Positions 17,920 to 27,281 of a DNA stretch of 64,000 bases are shown piece after piece. How positions within the stretch are numbered: position 1 is the stretch's first letter; every line of letters starts with the position of its first letter. Made by a program: the position numbers and the translations under genes. The notes beneath the pieces are model-generated. The model saw nothing but the letters and a program-made list of their open reading frames with translations, was not told where the DNA came from and searched no databases. The stretch lies in the NCBI GenBank assembly GCA_937625935.1, contig OW569386.1, positions 62,001 through 126,000 on the forward strand, given 5' to 3'. Origin of the DNA: Tetramitus jugosus (lineage: Eukaryota > Heterolobosea > Eutetramitea > Acrasida > Vahlkampfiidae).

Positions 17920-18186
17920 TTAGAGACCATACTTCTCAATCAAGCTCTTTGCCAATTCGATGTATTCCTTCATGGCATCTTCCTTTGGCATACCTTCTCT
18001 CTCCTTCCATGCATCAAACTTTGCTCTGTCAGTTGGTGAGAAGATGCCTGGTCTATCACCAGTGCAGTCACCAACAGTGGATTGCTTGAACAAGGAGTAC
18101 AATTGCAACAATTCATCGTTGGATGGCTTGGTCTTCAAGTTCTTGATCTTGTCAGCGTAGTCTTGGAAGTCTTGTTCGAGGGACAT
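17920..18186 (-). CDS. ACBP: Acyl-CoA-binding protein
   Basis: 88 residues from ATG 18186, the usual size for the single-domain family (about 86-90). The four-helix fold is recognisable: LLQLYSLFKQSTVGD holds the acyl-CoA-contacting Tyr and Lys, then RPGIFSPTDRAKFDAW and KEDAMKEYIELAK. ACBP binds medium- and long-chain acyl-CoA esters in the cytosol and buffers them for lipid synthesis and beta-oxidation. The family GD(V/C)xxxRPG turn is present as GDCTGDRPG. Codon choice looks like that of a highly expressed gene. Confidence 0.95.
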   Translation of the reverse strand: MSLEQDFQDYADKIKNLKTKPSNDELLQLYSLFKQSTVGDCTGDRPGIFSPTDRAKFDAWKEREGMPKEDAMKEYIELAKSLIEKYGL

Positions 18187-18644
18187 TTTGTGTGTAGGTA
18201 TAGTTGGTTGTTTTTTGGTTTGTTTGTGATTGGAATTGTTTTTTAATCTTCCGCTGTACGGATCAGATGACGTTGCATGTCCGGTGCCTCCCAATAGCCC
18301 TGGAGATTTGGAGAATTTGATAACCAACCGATTAATTTGGGAACTACAGCAAGCATTGTCCTTACGCTCAGTTCGCCTCCTGACCATTGTTCAAGTGTGG
18401 TATCGCAAGTTCGAGATAACCTCGCTCTCGACAAAAAAATGGGCACACTCCGTTCCCACATGTAATTTTTCAAGTGACCGAGATTGCATTTTTACAGGCA
18501 GGAGCGCGAATTGTTCTTGTTATTCATACTTTTCTCGATCTGATGACAAACTTTTATATAACCAAACAAACTAGAGTCTCTGATCAACCATTAGACCGGT
18601 TGCTTTGACGATAACAACTCTCTGAAACGAAAGCTTTTTATTCC
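18187..18644. other. Intergenic region between ACBP and actin-related gene
   Basis: 458 bp holding the ACBP promoter and the 3' flank of the actin-related gene. Open frames on both strands here lack family likeness or ATG starts. I see nothing else. Confidence 0.5.
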
Positions 18645-19946
18645 TTACATTCGACCACATTTCTTTTCTAGAATGACAGGGCCTTCTTCGTCCCATTCAT
18701 CAATGGTGACGACTAAATCTTGGAAGGTGCTCAAAGAAGCCATGATACTACCTCCTGACCAAGAACTGAACTGCCTGAAAGGGTCCGAGTGAACTTTAAA
18801 GTTTCTAAGAACTCCTTTCTTACGAGCCAGAGAATCCAAATCGGTCGTAATTCTTTGTTGAAAACCGGGTAGCATAGTGTTGCCACCAACGAGAACAAGA
18901 TTGGAGTACATATCCTTCTTGACATCCCTTTCGCAAGAGTTCAATGAATCCCATACCATTTCAGAGATTCCTAGAGCTTCCTTTCCCACAAGAGGAGGAT
19001 GAAACAGCATTTCAGTGCATTGAAGCTTTTCTCGACCAATGATAAATGATTGACCATCAGGTAGCATATACTCCACTTCGAATTGTTTTTCCCTAGCTGG
19101 TTCCAACCACCTTGCACATATCTCCTCAGGAGTAATATTTTCATCAGTATTCACCTGGACAACATGTTGATCGGATTCTTTCAACTCTCTCACAAAATGG
19201 TGTTCAGCAGAGCTCGTAAAATACAACCCACGCTCCAGCAACAAGCGTTGCAAGTATTCGGTTACATCTCTACCTCCCATCTCTAATCTCTTGACACAGT
19301 GATCCAATAGATATCCATCATACACTGGTACAGTGTAAGTCACGTGATCTCCACTATCAATAACCAATCCAGTGGTCCTTCCAGTACTGAACAGAGATAG
19401 GACCGCTTGACTCATCATATGAATACCTGGCATTCCAAAAACATCAAACAAGAACTCAGCCATCTTCTCTCTGTTCTTCGTTGATGTCATAGCGGGTTCT
19501 GTTATGAGAGCCAGTGTTTCTTCTGGGACGATATCCAACAAATCTAAGAAAGCGTGCTCGAAAATAAACTCCATTTGATCCCAATTGGATACAACACCTC
19601 TACTCATAGGATATGATAATGTGTGATTATGCCTGTTAGCCAAAGCAGCTTCTCCAACTTTGTACTCCTCAACTCCAACATGTTCTCCAGCGAGTTTTTT
19701 CAAGAATCGTTTTCTTCTGTCATGAATAGCTGTTTCATTGTACAAGTGAGGTAGACCAACAACAGTTTGAAAGCTCTTCGTTGGGTACTCATTCCCAGCG
19801 TAGCCAGCTTTAAAAACTCCACTTCCAGGGTCTAATACGACAGCTTGTAGGCTATCCTCTGACATTGTTTCGAACCGGTTGATTTGTGTTTTCCTCCAAA
19901 CTTGGTGTCCAGAATGTGAATGTTCGTCGTACCGTAAATGACTCAT
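18645..19946 (-). CDS. Divergent actin-related protein
   Basis: 433 residues from ATG 19946, with a Met at residue 28 as an alternative start. The whole actin fold is present: a phosphate-1-like loop DPGSGVFKAGYAGN, LSYPMSRGVVSNWD, ALITEPAMTSTKNREKM, phosphate-2-like loop IDSGDHVTYTVPVYDGY, LVLVGGNTMLPGF and SSWSGGSIMASL. Two nucleotide-site positions differ from actin: DNGSG is DPGSG and DSGDGVTH is DSGDHVTY. The C-terminus is KKCGRM instead of KCF. It is closest in feel to conventional actin or Arp1 but cannot be placed in Arp2 or Arp3. Altered loops suggest changed ATP handling. Confidence 0.85.
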   Translation of the reverse strand: MSHLRYDEHSHSGHQVWRKTQINRFETMSEDSLQAVVLDPGSGVFKAGYAGNEYPTKSFQTVVGLPHLYNETAIHDRRKRFLKKLAGEHVGVEEYKVGEAALANRHNHTLSYPMSRGVVSNWDQMEFIFEHAFLDLLDIVPEETLALITEPAMTSTKNREKMAEFLFDVFGMPGIHMMSQAVLSLFSTGRTTGLVIDSGDHVTYTVPVYDGYLLDHCVKRLEMGGRDVTEYLQRLLLERGLYFTSSAEHHFVRELKESDQHVVQVNTDENITPEEICARWLEPAREKQFEVEYMLPDGQSFIIGREKLQCTEMLFHPPLVGKEALGISEMVWDSLNSCERDVKKDMYSNLVLVGGNTMLPGFQQRITTDLDSLARKKGVLRNFKVHSDPFRQFSSWSGGSIMASLSTFQDLVVTIDEWDEEGPVILEKKCGRM

Positions 19947-20002
19947 CTGGCGGAGAAAATAGCAACAAAAACAGCTTTGAACTTCAGATTGATTGGGTGA
20001 GT

Positions 20003-21669
20003 TTATTCGGGTACAATCTTGAAGGAGGCATTCTTCAAGTTCTCTGACTCAATTGTCTTATCGAGAGCAGGTTCGATCTCTTTGCCGAGCACACAAACTC
20101 TGAATGGTTTCGGATTGTTTTCTAATATCCTCATGTACAGGTGATAAATGACAGCAAGTGGAGTATTGGGAGCCACATTATAAATGTTTCGTTTGGTGCC
20201 ATCCATGAGGCATACACGTGTGCCACCAGAAGGCAACAAGTATTCATCGACATTGACATCAGGAACAACAAAAGCAGCAGTTGCTGTTTCTTCTTCTTGT
20301 GGTGCAACTTGTTCATCCTCTGCCTTGTGTGGTTGCTGTTGTGATTGTGGTTGTTCGAGTAGAGATGGTGATTTTGGAACAAACTGTTGTTGTTTGGTTG
20401 CTGCTACTTCTTCTTCCTCTTCGTCTTCATCAATCACAATTGGAGTCTGTGCACTGGATTGTTCTTGCAGTGACGCTCTAATTGCTGCTTGAATCATTTG
20501 TTCTTCATCGTCCATATCCATTGCAGTGTCAGAGGAAGATGATGAAACACCAGTCGGTGTCGATGAGTATTGGAGACCCTGATTCGTTGTCGTAGCAGAA
20601 GATGCACCACTTGTGGTCGATGATGATGATGATGATGATGGTGCAATTCTCATGTAATCATCCTGCAGTGAATGCGTGTCGACAAACTGTTGCAAATGTT
20701 CAATCATTTGATGCTTTGTCATCTTTCCATTCAATCGCTTAATCAGTTCACCTGTTCTCGGATCAATGAACAAAATCATGGGACACTGATCCATTCCACC
20801 GTGACCCGACGATGACGATGACAACAAACCGTGCAGTCTCAAAAATTGAGTTCCACTGTTTGTTGACACATCACACTGCCACAACGTATAGAAACATGCA
20901 ATCAAATCCTGAACAGTCTCATCTCTCCACACGTCTCTAATCAATTCGTGACATGCAAACTCGGATTCATCATGCACCGAAACAATTAACCATTTTTCAG
21001 ATTGAGCCGCATGATTCAGAGCAGCATTGTATGATCCTTGGAACAGAATGTTACTTGGTATGGTGAATAGGTGAGCGTGCTCGGATCCTTGAAACGTGGA
21101 TGGTCTCACTCGTTCCTGTTGTTGTTGTTGTTGTTGATATTGTGCCATTGCTGGATGAAAGAATGGATTGGTATGTGCACCACCTGTTGTTGTTGTCGTC
21201 GTAGATGAAACTATAGAATTGTTGTTGTTTGATCAGTGTGGTAATGGTGATGGTGTTATTATTGCACATGTGTAAAGTGAACATTCAACAACAATAGATC
21301 TGTGGAGAAGAGAATAACATACATGAATCATAGAGTCTAGAGGCTTGTTCGTTGAATTCCATGGGTGCTCTCACACTTTCACTGTCGTCTTGCATGCGAG
21401 TCGATGAGGATTGACTAGTTGTTGTTGCTGTTGTTGTAGAGTTGGACAAGTAGAGATCGACAGCATTCTGTACATCATAGTTTGAAGCCTGTGTGTGTGT
21501 GCGTGCATACATTGTGTGAGTATGATGAGGATGATGGTAGAAAAAATACAAAAAAAAAAACAGTCATGAGCAAGGAATTGCTTACCTCCAAGTAGTGAAG
21601 AGCAGTTTCGACGTCTTCCACATTGGTGACGCCCATAAATTGGATCAATAGATCATCAGTCTGTTCCAT
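20003..21669 (-). CDS. UBXN7/Ubx5-type p97 adaptor: UBA-UAS-UIM-UBX
   Basis: Three exons join in frame: 21586-21669, 21323-21488 and 20003-21210, with introns of 97 and 112 nt and GTAAG/GTATG donors, giving 485 residues. Residues about 1-50 form a UBA-type helical bundle split by the first intron (FMGVTNVEDVETALHYLE, then NYDVQNAVDLYLS). Residues about 130-270 are a thioredoxin-like UAS domain. A ubiquitin-interacting motif lies near 313-336 (DDEEQMIQAAIRASLQEQ). A UBX domain closes the protein (about 404-485; GGTRVCLMDGTKRN). This order is the UBXN7 signature. The protein links ubiquitylated clients, often on cullin ligases, to Cdc48/p97. Gln and Ser runs separate the domains. Confidence 0.9.
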
Positions 21670-21875
21670 GTTTCTGTTGGTACTGTTTGATTTTTGTTCG
21701 GATTGTTTTTTTGACCGTTTTTGTAATACAATTCCGTATCATGGCGGCCACTAAGAATTCGTTCGCAAACTTGAAGTCGATTTTCCGAACCCATCTTTTT
21801 TTATCGCGAATTCCCTCCGAGTGAGCTGCTTTCCGGTAGCTCTATTCTATCACACAACAAACGAGAGAGCGAAAC

Positions 21876-24800
21876 ATGCAATTCAATCATGATACACATT
21901 TTGGAAATGGAGTGACGATTGTAGGAGGGATCAATGACCGTTTCGAGAACATTACAAAGAATTTTGATGTGCCGACCGGAGGAATCACGTTTACTCTGCT
22001 GTTGAACTTGGTGGTTTGTACGACCATGTTTCTGGTGTTTGTCTGTTGTTTGCAACCATTTATTCCATTGTTCAATGTGAACCGTAAGAGGAAGCTCGTC
22101 CAGAGAGTGAAGAACGAAATGGGTGTTCATTTCCTTCAAAAACAGCAACAGCAACAACAACAGAAATCGAAGAAACAGGAGGATCGAGATGAAAAGACTT
22201 TGAAAGAGACAGATAGCACTACTGAAGGCACTTACCGCACTGGTGCCAGAAGAGGTAGATCTGACTCAGTCGTGAGTCATTTGTTCCAGGCGAATGGAGA
22301 CATTGAAAATGAACCGGGCAATTGCCGGAATGATGTGGTTACTACGACGACGACGATGACTGCAGCGACTCATGCTCGGGAATTGGATAGTGGATATCAT
22401 CAAAATACGATCGATAATAGTAGTAGAGCTGAATATGATGGTGATGATGATGGTGGTGGTTCAGAGTATGGTGCGAATCATGAAGTTATGGAAGAGAAAA
22501 GTAATTTAATCACTTGTGTGATGGATGAAAACTCTGGATACAGTGACTCTTATCATCATAATAACAACCGCAATAGAAGTGAGATATCTGAAGAGCTTGA
22601 TGATGATGATGATGATGACATTACGGATCAAACGAACACGAATTGTATGATAGAGAACAGTGATGACTGCGATAACAGGTCACATTTTGAGAATGACTCG
22701 GCCGAGTTTGCTGTGAACGAGGGATCATTGCAAAACCTGTTGGATTTGAATGAAACAGAGGTCGATGAGACACAGAGAGATGACCAGAGTCAAACTGCGA
22801 TACGATTTTACGAGCGTTTCTCTATTTTTTCACTCGTAAAAAAATTGAATCGGTCCATGGTTGTATTGAGAGAGCTACTGGTGTATATATGGAGCGTATT
22901 CCTGAGTTTTTTCAACAGTAAGCACAATATTGAAGACATGAAGCACCTGTATACGAGATATTCGAGAGATGTAGCCACTTATCTATTGTTTCAAAAGGAG
23001 ATTATTCTGGCATTGTCTCTATGCAGTTTCCTCGCTGCATGTATTTTATTGCCGATTCATTTGACTGGTGTGGAGCCAGTGTATGAAAGCTACAATTTTG
23101 GAAGCTACAATTTAACGCAAGATGATTATCCATTGCTCAGAACTTCTGTTTCAATGGTTATTACATCTCCTCACAAGTTGTATGCTCATGTGATACTATG
23201 TATCGTATTTCTTTTGATATTTGCCATGTTTTTGCATCGATTTAGAACAAGTGAGGTGGTCGCTCGTGAACACTTTCTAGAGGAGCAGCAATTCCTTGAG
23301 AGTAGAAAGAGAGGTTCCTTGCAGATGAAGTTAAAATTGAAGCCAACACAATTGGTGAGTAAATATTCAGTCAAGTTGTATGGACTAAAGTCAACTTTTC
23401 AGAGTCAGAGAGCGTTTGATCGAATGGTCAGGGAGGAGCTCTGCCCTGATTTAAAAGTATTTAAGACTGTGCTGATGTTCAATGTGACAGAGAGATTAAA
23501 GCTGCAGAAGGAGTACAAGTCATATTGTGATAAGGTCGAACGGTACATGTATCTAGAGGAGCATAAGGATAAGAACCCAACGATACGTCCCTTCTCACTT
23601 CGACATGGATTTTCTGAGAGAGTGGATGCAGTTGAGTACTATAGGAACAAGATGTTAGAAACTGAGGAGAAGATGAAGGATTGGGAGGCACGATATCACA
23701 GAGTCCTGAATGATGAAACTGGTGACGAGAGAGCAGAGACCATTACTTCTCTTGGCTTTGGATTTGTCGTGTTTGAAACACCAGAGGATGCAACAGAGTG
23801 TCTCTCGAGATTTTACAAGCGAGGACGAGTGAAGAAGACTATTGTTTCGAACAATGGAGAGCAATCACAATTATATTTCTCTGTTACGAGTGCGTATGAG
23901 CCTGATGATATCAATTGGAATAATATGTTGAACTATACTGGATATTTTGATTCTGTTCGGAATTGGCTCATACAAATATCAATAGTCATCATATTCATCT
24001 TTATGACTACTCCATTGGCTGCTCTTTCAGGCGTTCAATCTTTTGCTAATTTGCCATCAGTGAGTGAATCGATTGAAAAGATTAGGAAAACAACAGGGCA
24101 TGCAGGTAGCTTACTTTTCCAATATCTGCCAACATTCATGCTACATACGCTAGCCATTTGCTTGCCATATGTAGTATGGATCATTGCAGATTTTGCGAAA
24201 TATCGATCCAAGTCACGATATAATCGCAAGCTCATGTCCAGAATGTACGTGTATTTGGTGCTGAGTACATTGTTGATGCCCTCCATGGCTCTAACAAGCT
24301 TCGATGCAGTGATCACATATTTTAGAAGTCGTGAAAACTTGAGAAACATGTTTTCCAAAATGTTTCTGCCAGCTAGTGGAGCATTCTTTCTCAACTATGT
24401 CCTACAGCAAGTTTTCATGAAGAACTTTGGAGATTTGATTAGAATATTCAATTTACTAAAGTACTTTTGGGGTGTCAGGCATTGGCCAGCAGTGAGTCCA
24501 AAGGATGTGTTGAGGGCTTGTGAATTGAGTGAGTTCTACTTTGAGTATGAATATCCATATATGATCTCAGTTCTCTGTATGGTGTTGTGCTACTCTCTGT
24601 TAAGTCCTCTCATTCTATTCTTTGGATTAGCTTACATGATACTTAAACATTTGGTTGATCGCTATGTCATCATGTACATTTATGGACACAAAACAGGTGG
24701 TGCCCGAGGTGTTTTGTCGTTTGATTTTCGAGCTCATCGTAAGAATGTGAATCTCGTGATTCAGTTAATGATTGTGAATATGATTGTATTCGCAGTTGCC

Positions 24801-25193
24801 ATGACCATATTTTTCGCGACGAGAGTGCGTGCTGACTCAGATCTCTACCCTCATGCGGTTATCATTGGATTAGTGATGGGAGCAGTTTTCATTGTTTTCT
24901 TCATAGAATATATGAATAGTGTGTCAGTTATTGAGTTTTTGAAGAAAAAGTTATCAAAACTAGTGTCAAATCGTTCTCAGTCAGGTGAAGAAACTTCCCA
25001 AGTGGCAGTTGATGAAGAAAGTGCTCGAATTGTTACCACAACAGTTGGTAAAAGCTATGGTTCCATCTCAGTCAAGAGCATTTTTAAGGATCCCAAGTTT
25101 ATTAAGGCTTACGAACCTCCTTTCAGATATACTTCACGAACCAAGTTTAAGTTTTGGTCTGAGATGAGTATCGCTCAGCATTATTCAGATTAA
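21876..25193 (+). CDS. OSCA/TMEM63 (CSC1, DUF221) mechanosensitive cation channel
   Basis: 1105 residues from ATG 21876. One membrane segment lies near residues 36-62. An unusually long acidic low-complexity cytosolic insert follows (to about 330). The family core then runs from KHLYTRYSRDVATYLLFQKE through paired helices. The cytosolic RRM-like loop comes next (FNVTERLKLQKEYKSYCDKVERY, GFGFVVFETPEDA). Then come DDINWNNMLNYTG, the signature entrance to the pore block, and about eight more helices. OSCA/TMEM63 proteins are osmotically or mechanically gated cation channels of the plasma membrane or lysosome. It converges on a hypothetical gene 24 bp downstream. Confidence 0.9.
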   Translation: MQFNHDTHFGNGVTIVGGINDRFENITKNFDVPTGGITFTLLLNLVVCTTMFLVFVCCLQPFIPLFNVNRKRKLVQRVKNEMGVHFLQKQQQQQQQKSKKQEDRDEKTLKETDSTTEGTYRTGARRGRSDSVVSHLFQANGDIENEPGNCRNDVVTTTTTMTAATHARELDSGYHQNTIDNSSRAEYDGDDDGGGSEYGANHEVMEEKSNLITCVMDENSGYSDSYHHNNNRNRSEISEELDDDDDDDITDQTNTNCMIENSDDCDNRSHFENDSAEFAVNEGSLQNLLDLNETEVDETQRDDQSQTAIRFYERFSIFSLVKKLNRSMVVLRELLVYIWSVFLSFFNSKHNIEDMKHLYTRYSRDVATYLLFQKEIILALSLCSFLAACILLPIHLTGVEPVYESYNFGSYNLTQDDYPLLRTSVSMVITSPHKLYAHVILCIVFLLIFAMFLHRFRTSEVVAREHFLEEQQFLESRKRGSLQMKLKLKPTQLVSKYSVKLYGLKSTFQSQRAFDRMVREELCPDLKVFKTVLMFNVTERLKLQKEYKSYCDKVERYMYLEEHKDKNPTIRPFSLRHGFSERVDAVEYYRNKMLETEEKMKDWEARYHRVLNDETGDERAETITSLGFGFVVFETPEDATECLSRFYKRGRVKKTIVSNNGEQSQLYFSVTSAYEPDDINWNNMLNYTGYFDSVRNWLIQISIVIIFIFMTTPLAALSGVQSFANLPSVSESIEKIRKTTGHAGSLLFQYLPTFMLHTLAICLPYVVWIIADFAKYRSKSRYNRKLMSRMYVYLVLSTLLMPSMALTSFDAVITYFRSRENLRNMFSKMFLPASGAFFLNYVLQQVFMKNFGDLIRIFNLLKYFWGVRHWPAVSPKDVLRACELSEFYFEYEYPYMISVLCMVLCYSLLSPLILFFGLAYMILKHLVDRYVIMYIYGHKTGGARGVLSFDFRAHRKNVNLVIQLMIVNMIVFAVAMTIFFATRVRADSDLYPHAVIIGLVMGAVFIVFFIEYMNSVSVIEFLKKKLSKLVSNRSQSGEETSQVAVDEESARIVTTTVGKSYGSISVKSIFKDPKFIKAYEPPFRYTSRTKFKFWSEMSIAQHYSD

Positions 25194-25217
25194 AGTTGAT
25201 TGCACGAAGCATACCTT

Positions 25218-25709
25218 TTATCGCACGTTGTTTGCTTGGAGATAATCTGTATAGCTCATCACAAATCGAGGTGAGCGTGATGTTACACGAGCACTGGGTA
25301 TACCTTCCAGAGGTCCAATGGATTCATAGGATCGCAAGGCGTATTGCATAAAACGTTGCTCAAAAGCAAGCCGAGCACCATTCTCTATATCCTCTGTTTG
25401 AGCAAATACTCGGGGGAAATCAGATGAAGTTTGCTTCGATTCTAATGGGAACTGAATTCTTTTTGCTCTTACAACTTTCTTCGTCTGTTCCATCGGTTTT
25501 GCATTTTCAATGTCTGTGTTTGACGGACTGAAATGCCCTTTCACAGGATTGGCGACTCGCATTTTTAGACGATTATCCTGACAACAGTGATTATGAATAT
25601 GACAATGATGATTATTCTTATTTAGAACTGGAAGCCTTGAAGTTTGAAGATGTAATCTGTTGCTAGAGGTTCGACTTTCCGCCTGCCTAAACTCCTGGTT
25701 ATTCATCAT
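25218..25709 (-). CDS. Hypothetical protein
   Basis: 163 residues from ATG 25709, followed directly by a second Met. The N-terminal third is His/Asn/Cys-containing (HHCHIHNHCC). The C-terminal third has normal complexity and looks conserved in character (FVMSYTDYLQANNVR at the end). No domain, signal peptide or membrane helix is recognised. It is tail-to-tail with the OSCA channel gene, with 24 bp between stops. Its promoter may be shared with a possible small spliced gene on the plus strand at 25736-25966. Confidence 0.7.
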   Translation of the reverse strand: MMNNQEFRQAESRTSSNRLHLQTSRLPVLNKNNHHCHIHNHCCQDNRLKMRVANPVKGHFSPSNTDIENAKPMEQTKKVVRAKRIQFPLESKQTSSDFPRVFAQTEDIENGARLAFEQRFMQYALRSYESIGPLEGIPSARVTSRSPRFVMSYTDYLQANNVR

Positions 25710-25735
25710 ACCTATTGAATCACCAAACCGATTGA

Positions 25736-25966
25736 GTCAGATATTTGGGCGCCAAACACTGTAGACATGCAACAAAAGCTCGCTTTTCATCGAAAAAGTC
25801 CGTGTTGCTCAAAGAGTATTTCATGTACCAAAATCTTGTTCCTGATCATTTTATCTACATCAAACTGTTGCTCAGGTTGTGAGTACCGCTTCGCCTGTAC
25901 ATGAAACCATTCAAACTTACGCTCAGTGCGATGAGGGGACTAAACAACGCGTTGTACCATGGTTAA
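25736..25966 (+). CDS. Possible small spliced gene (exon pair, start unknown)
   Basis: A plus frame open from 25736 encodes coding-like sequence ending LLKEYFMYQNLVPDHFIYIK and LLLR, then meets a good donor (GTGAGTACC at 25879). An acceptor at 25926 (ACGCTCAG) restores the frame into AMRGLNNALYHG and TAA 25966, with a 48-nt intron. No ATG precedes the first segment before the in-frame TGA at 25733, so a 5' exon or a Met inside the exon would be needed. Function unknown. Confidence 0.3.
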
Positions 25967-26300
25967 TTGCTTCAATTGTTTTCTTTGCAAATCTACCAAT
26001 CGGCGCACTTTCAGCCCTTCATCTCCCTCATTGTTATAGATAACTATTCACCGCAGCGGAGCATTGCATTTGGATCAACAGTGCAGCCATCAACCAGACC
26101 GACAAGAGTTGAGGTGCGCTGATTGTATTCTGAATACAACAAGACTCGTTGTAAGAGGTGAGTTGGCAATTTTCAAAAAAGAACATCCAAATCAGTGAGC
26201 TTATTCTTTTTCTTGATTGCCCAGAGATTACTTTGCCAGTTTGAATGGTTGATGGCATCATAGTAGCAAAGAACGGAATGGAAAGCACCTGTTGCAGCTG
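25967..26300. other. Intergenic, 3' of RCC1-like gene
   Basis: 334 bp. A minus frame at 26034-26288 starts with GTG, has no family likeness and is not accepted. Nothing else seen. Confidence 0.4.
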
Positions 26301-27035
26301 TCACTGCCCATCAAGTATCATGCCTCTCTTTCTTGAACCCACACTTCCATAAAATCTCCCATCCTCACCGATGCACATAAAGTAATTGTAACCACAAATA
26401 GCATTTCGAATCTTCATCGGAAAAGGTTCTTCTAATGATGCTGATGTAAAATCCATTTGCGTAAACAACGAATATTGTTCAGTACCATCTTGGCCACATG
26501 CATAGAGCTTATTATCACTCGTCAATGCACATCCGAAATTTCCACCACATGACACTTGTACAACTGGATATCCACCGAACAATGATTGATCAACAGGAGC
26601 GCACAGTACATTCATACTTTCATCGTCATCATCATTTGTGCTCAGTTCGCCATCTGAATTCGATCCACAGAGAAACAATCGTCCATCACCTGTTAGAAAG
26701 TAGCTAAAGTTGAATCCAGCGTCCAAGTCCACAATATTCTCATGTATCAGTGCCTCAATTTCAAACAATGAATCATTGTGTAGTGTGTCACCCTTGTGCC
26801 GACCACAGTTTCCATAGTGGTTATCCCCAATGCCATTCCGCATCAGAAACAGTGAAAAGTTGCCTCCACAGCGAACTTTGACAATGTGGTGATCAAAGTG
26901 CAGACGAGAGCCAAACGTGTTCTTGTCACTGTCATCGGTGGAGAGTGGAAATGCAATCCATGATGTCACCTGGCCTGATTCATGGATTCCAATTTGACCA
27001 CAAGTGTTACTTCCTGTGACATAAATTGTTGTCAT
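26301..27035 (-). CDS. Short RCC1-repeat protein
   Basis: 244 residues from ATG 27035. Regulator-of-chromosome-condensation type repeats are visible: IYVTGSNTCGQIG at the start, VKVRCGGNFSLFL, LFLCGSNSDGEL, VVQVSCGGNFGCALTSD, LYACGQDG and CGYNYFMCIGEDG. Roughly four blades are present, whereas a closed RCC1 propeller has seven and about 400 residues. The protein may dimerise, be truncated, or belong to a family of small RCC1-like proteins. RCC1-like proteins act as GTPase exchange factors or as binding platforms. No partner domain is seen. A tRNA-like element lies just upstream on the opposite strand. Confidence 0.8.
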   Translation of the reverse strand: MTTIYVTGSNTCGQIGIHESGQVTSWIAFPLSTDDSDKNTFGSRLHFDHHIVKVRCGGNFSLFLMRNGIGDNHYGNCGRHKGDTLHNDSLFEIEALIHENIVDLDAGFNFSYFLTGDGRLFLCGSNSDGELSTNDDDDESMNVLCAPVDQSLFGGYPVVQVSCGGNFGCALTSDNKLYACGQDGTEQYSLFTQMDFTSASLEEPFPMKIRNAICGYNYFMCIGEDGRFYGSVGSRKRGMILDGQ

Positions 27036-27152
27036 TGGGTGGTACTGCCGTGTTTTTTTGAAGTGTGCATCCTTGAGTATCGAGTTTCAGAGAGAACGCA
27101 ATTTTTACGACAGGAACGAGGAAATAGGGCAATTTCAGCCAATTTCACATCC

Positions 27153-27223
27153 GCTGATGTGGTGTAATGGAAGCACGCCCGCGAGCAACATGGGAGGAAC
27201 AAGTTCGATTCTTGGTGTCGGTA
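27153..27223 (+). tRNA. tRNA-like element, probably degenerate
   Basis: The sequence folds as a cloverleaf. The acceptor GCTGATG pairs with TGTCGGT (four of seven are wobbles). The D arm is GTGT-AATGGAA-GCAC. The T arm has a perfect TTCGATT loop on a four-pair stem. The anticodon arm is poor (CCCGC/ATGGG with a C-A mismatch), and the loop GAGCAAC has A, not T, at position 33; read literally the anticodon is GCA (Cys). It is either a tRNA pseudogene or an unusual tRNA. Confidence 0.4.
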
Positions 27224-27281
27224 ATCAATTTTTAATCATATTTCAAAAAATACCATTTTTAATACGCTGGCATGTGATGGG

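Noticed and set aside
21051-21284. Separate small minus gene
   Set aside because: It overlaps the third exon and second intron of the UBXN7-type gene; the splice sites explain the region.
26034-26288. 84-codon minus frame after the RCC1-like gene
   Set aside because: GTG start, no RCC1 repeats and no recognisable pattern.
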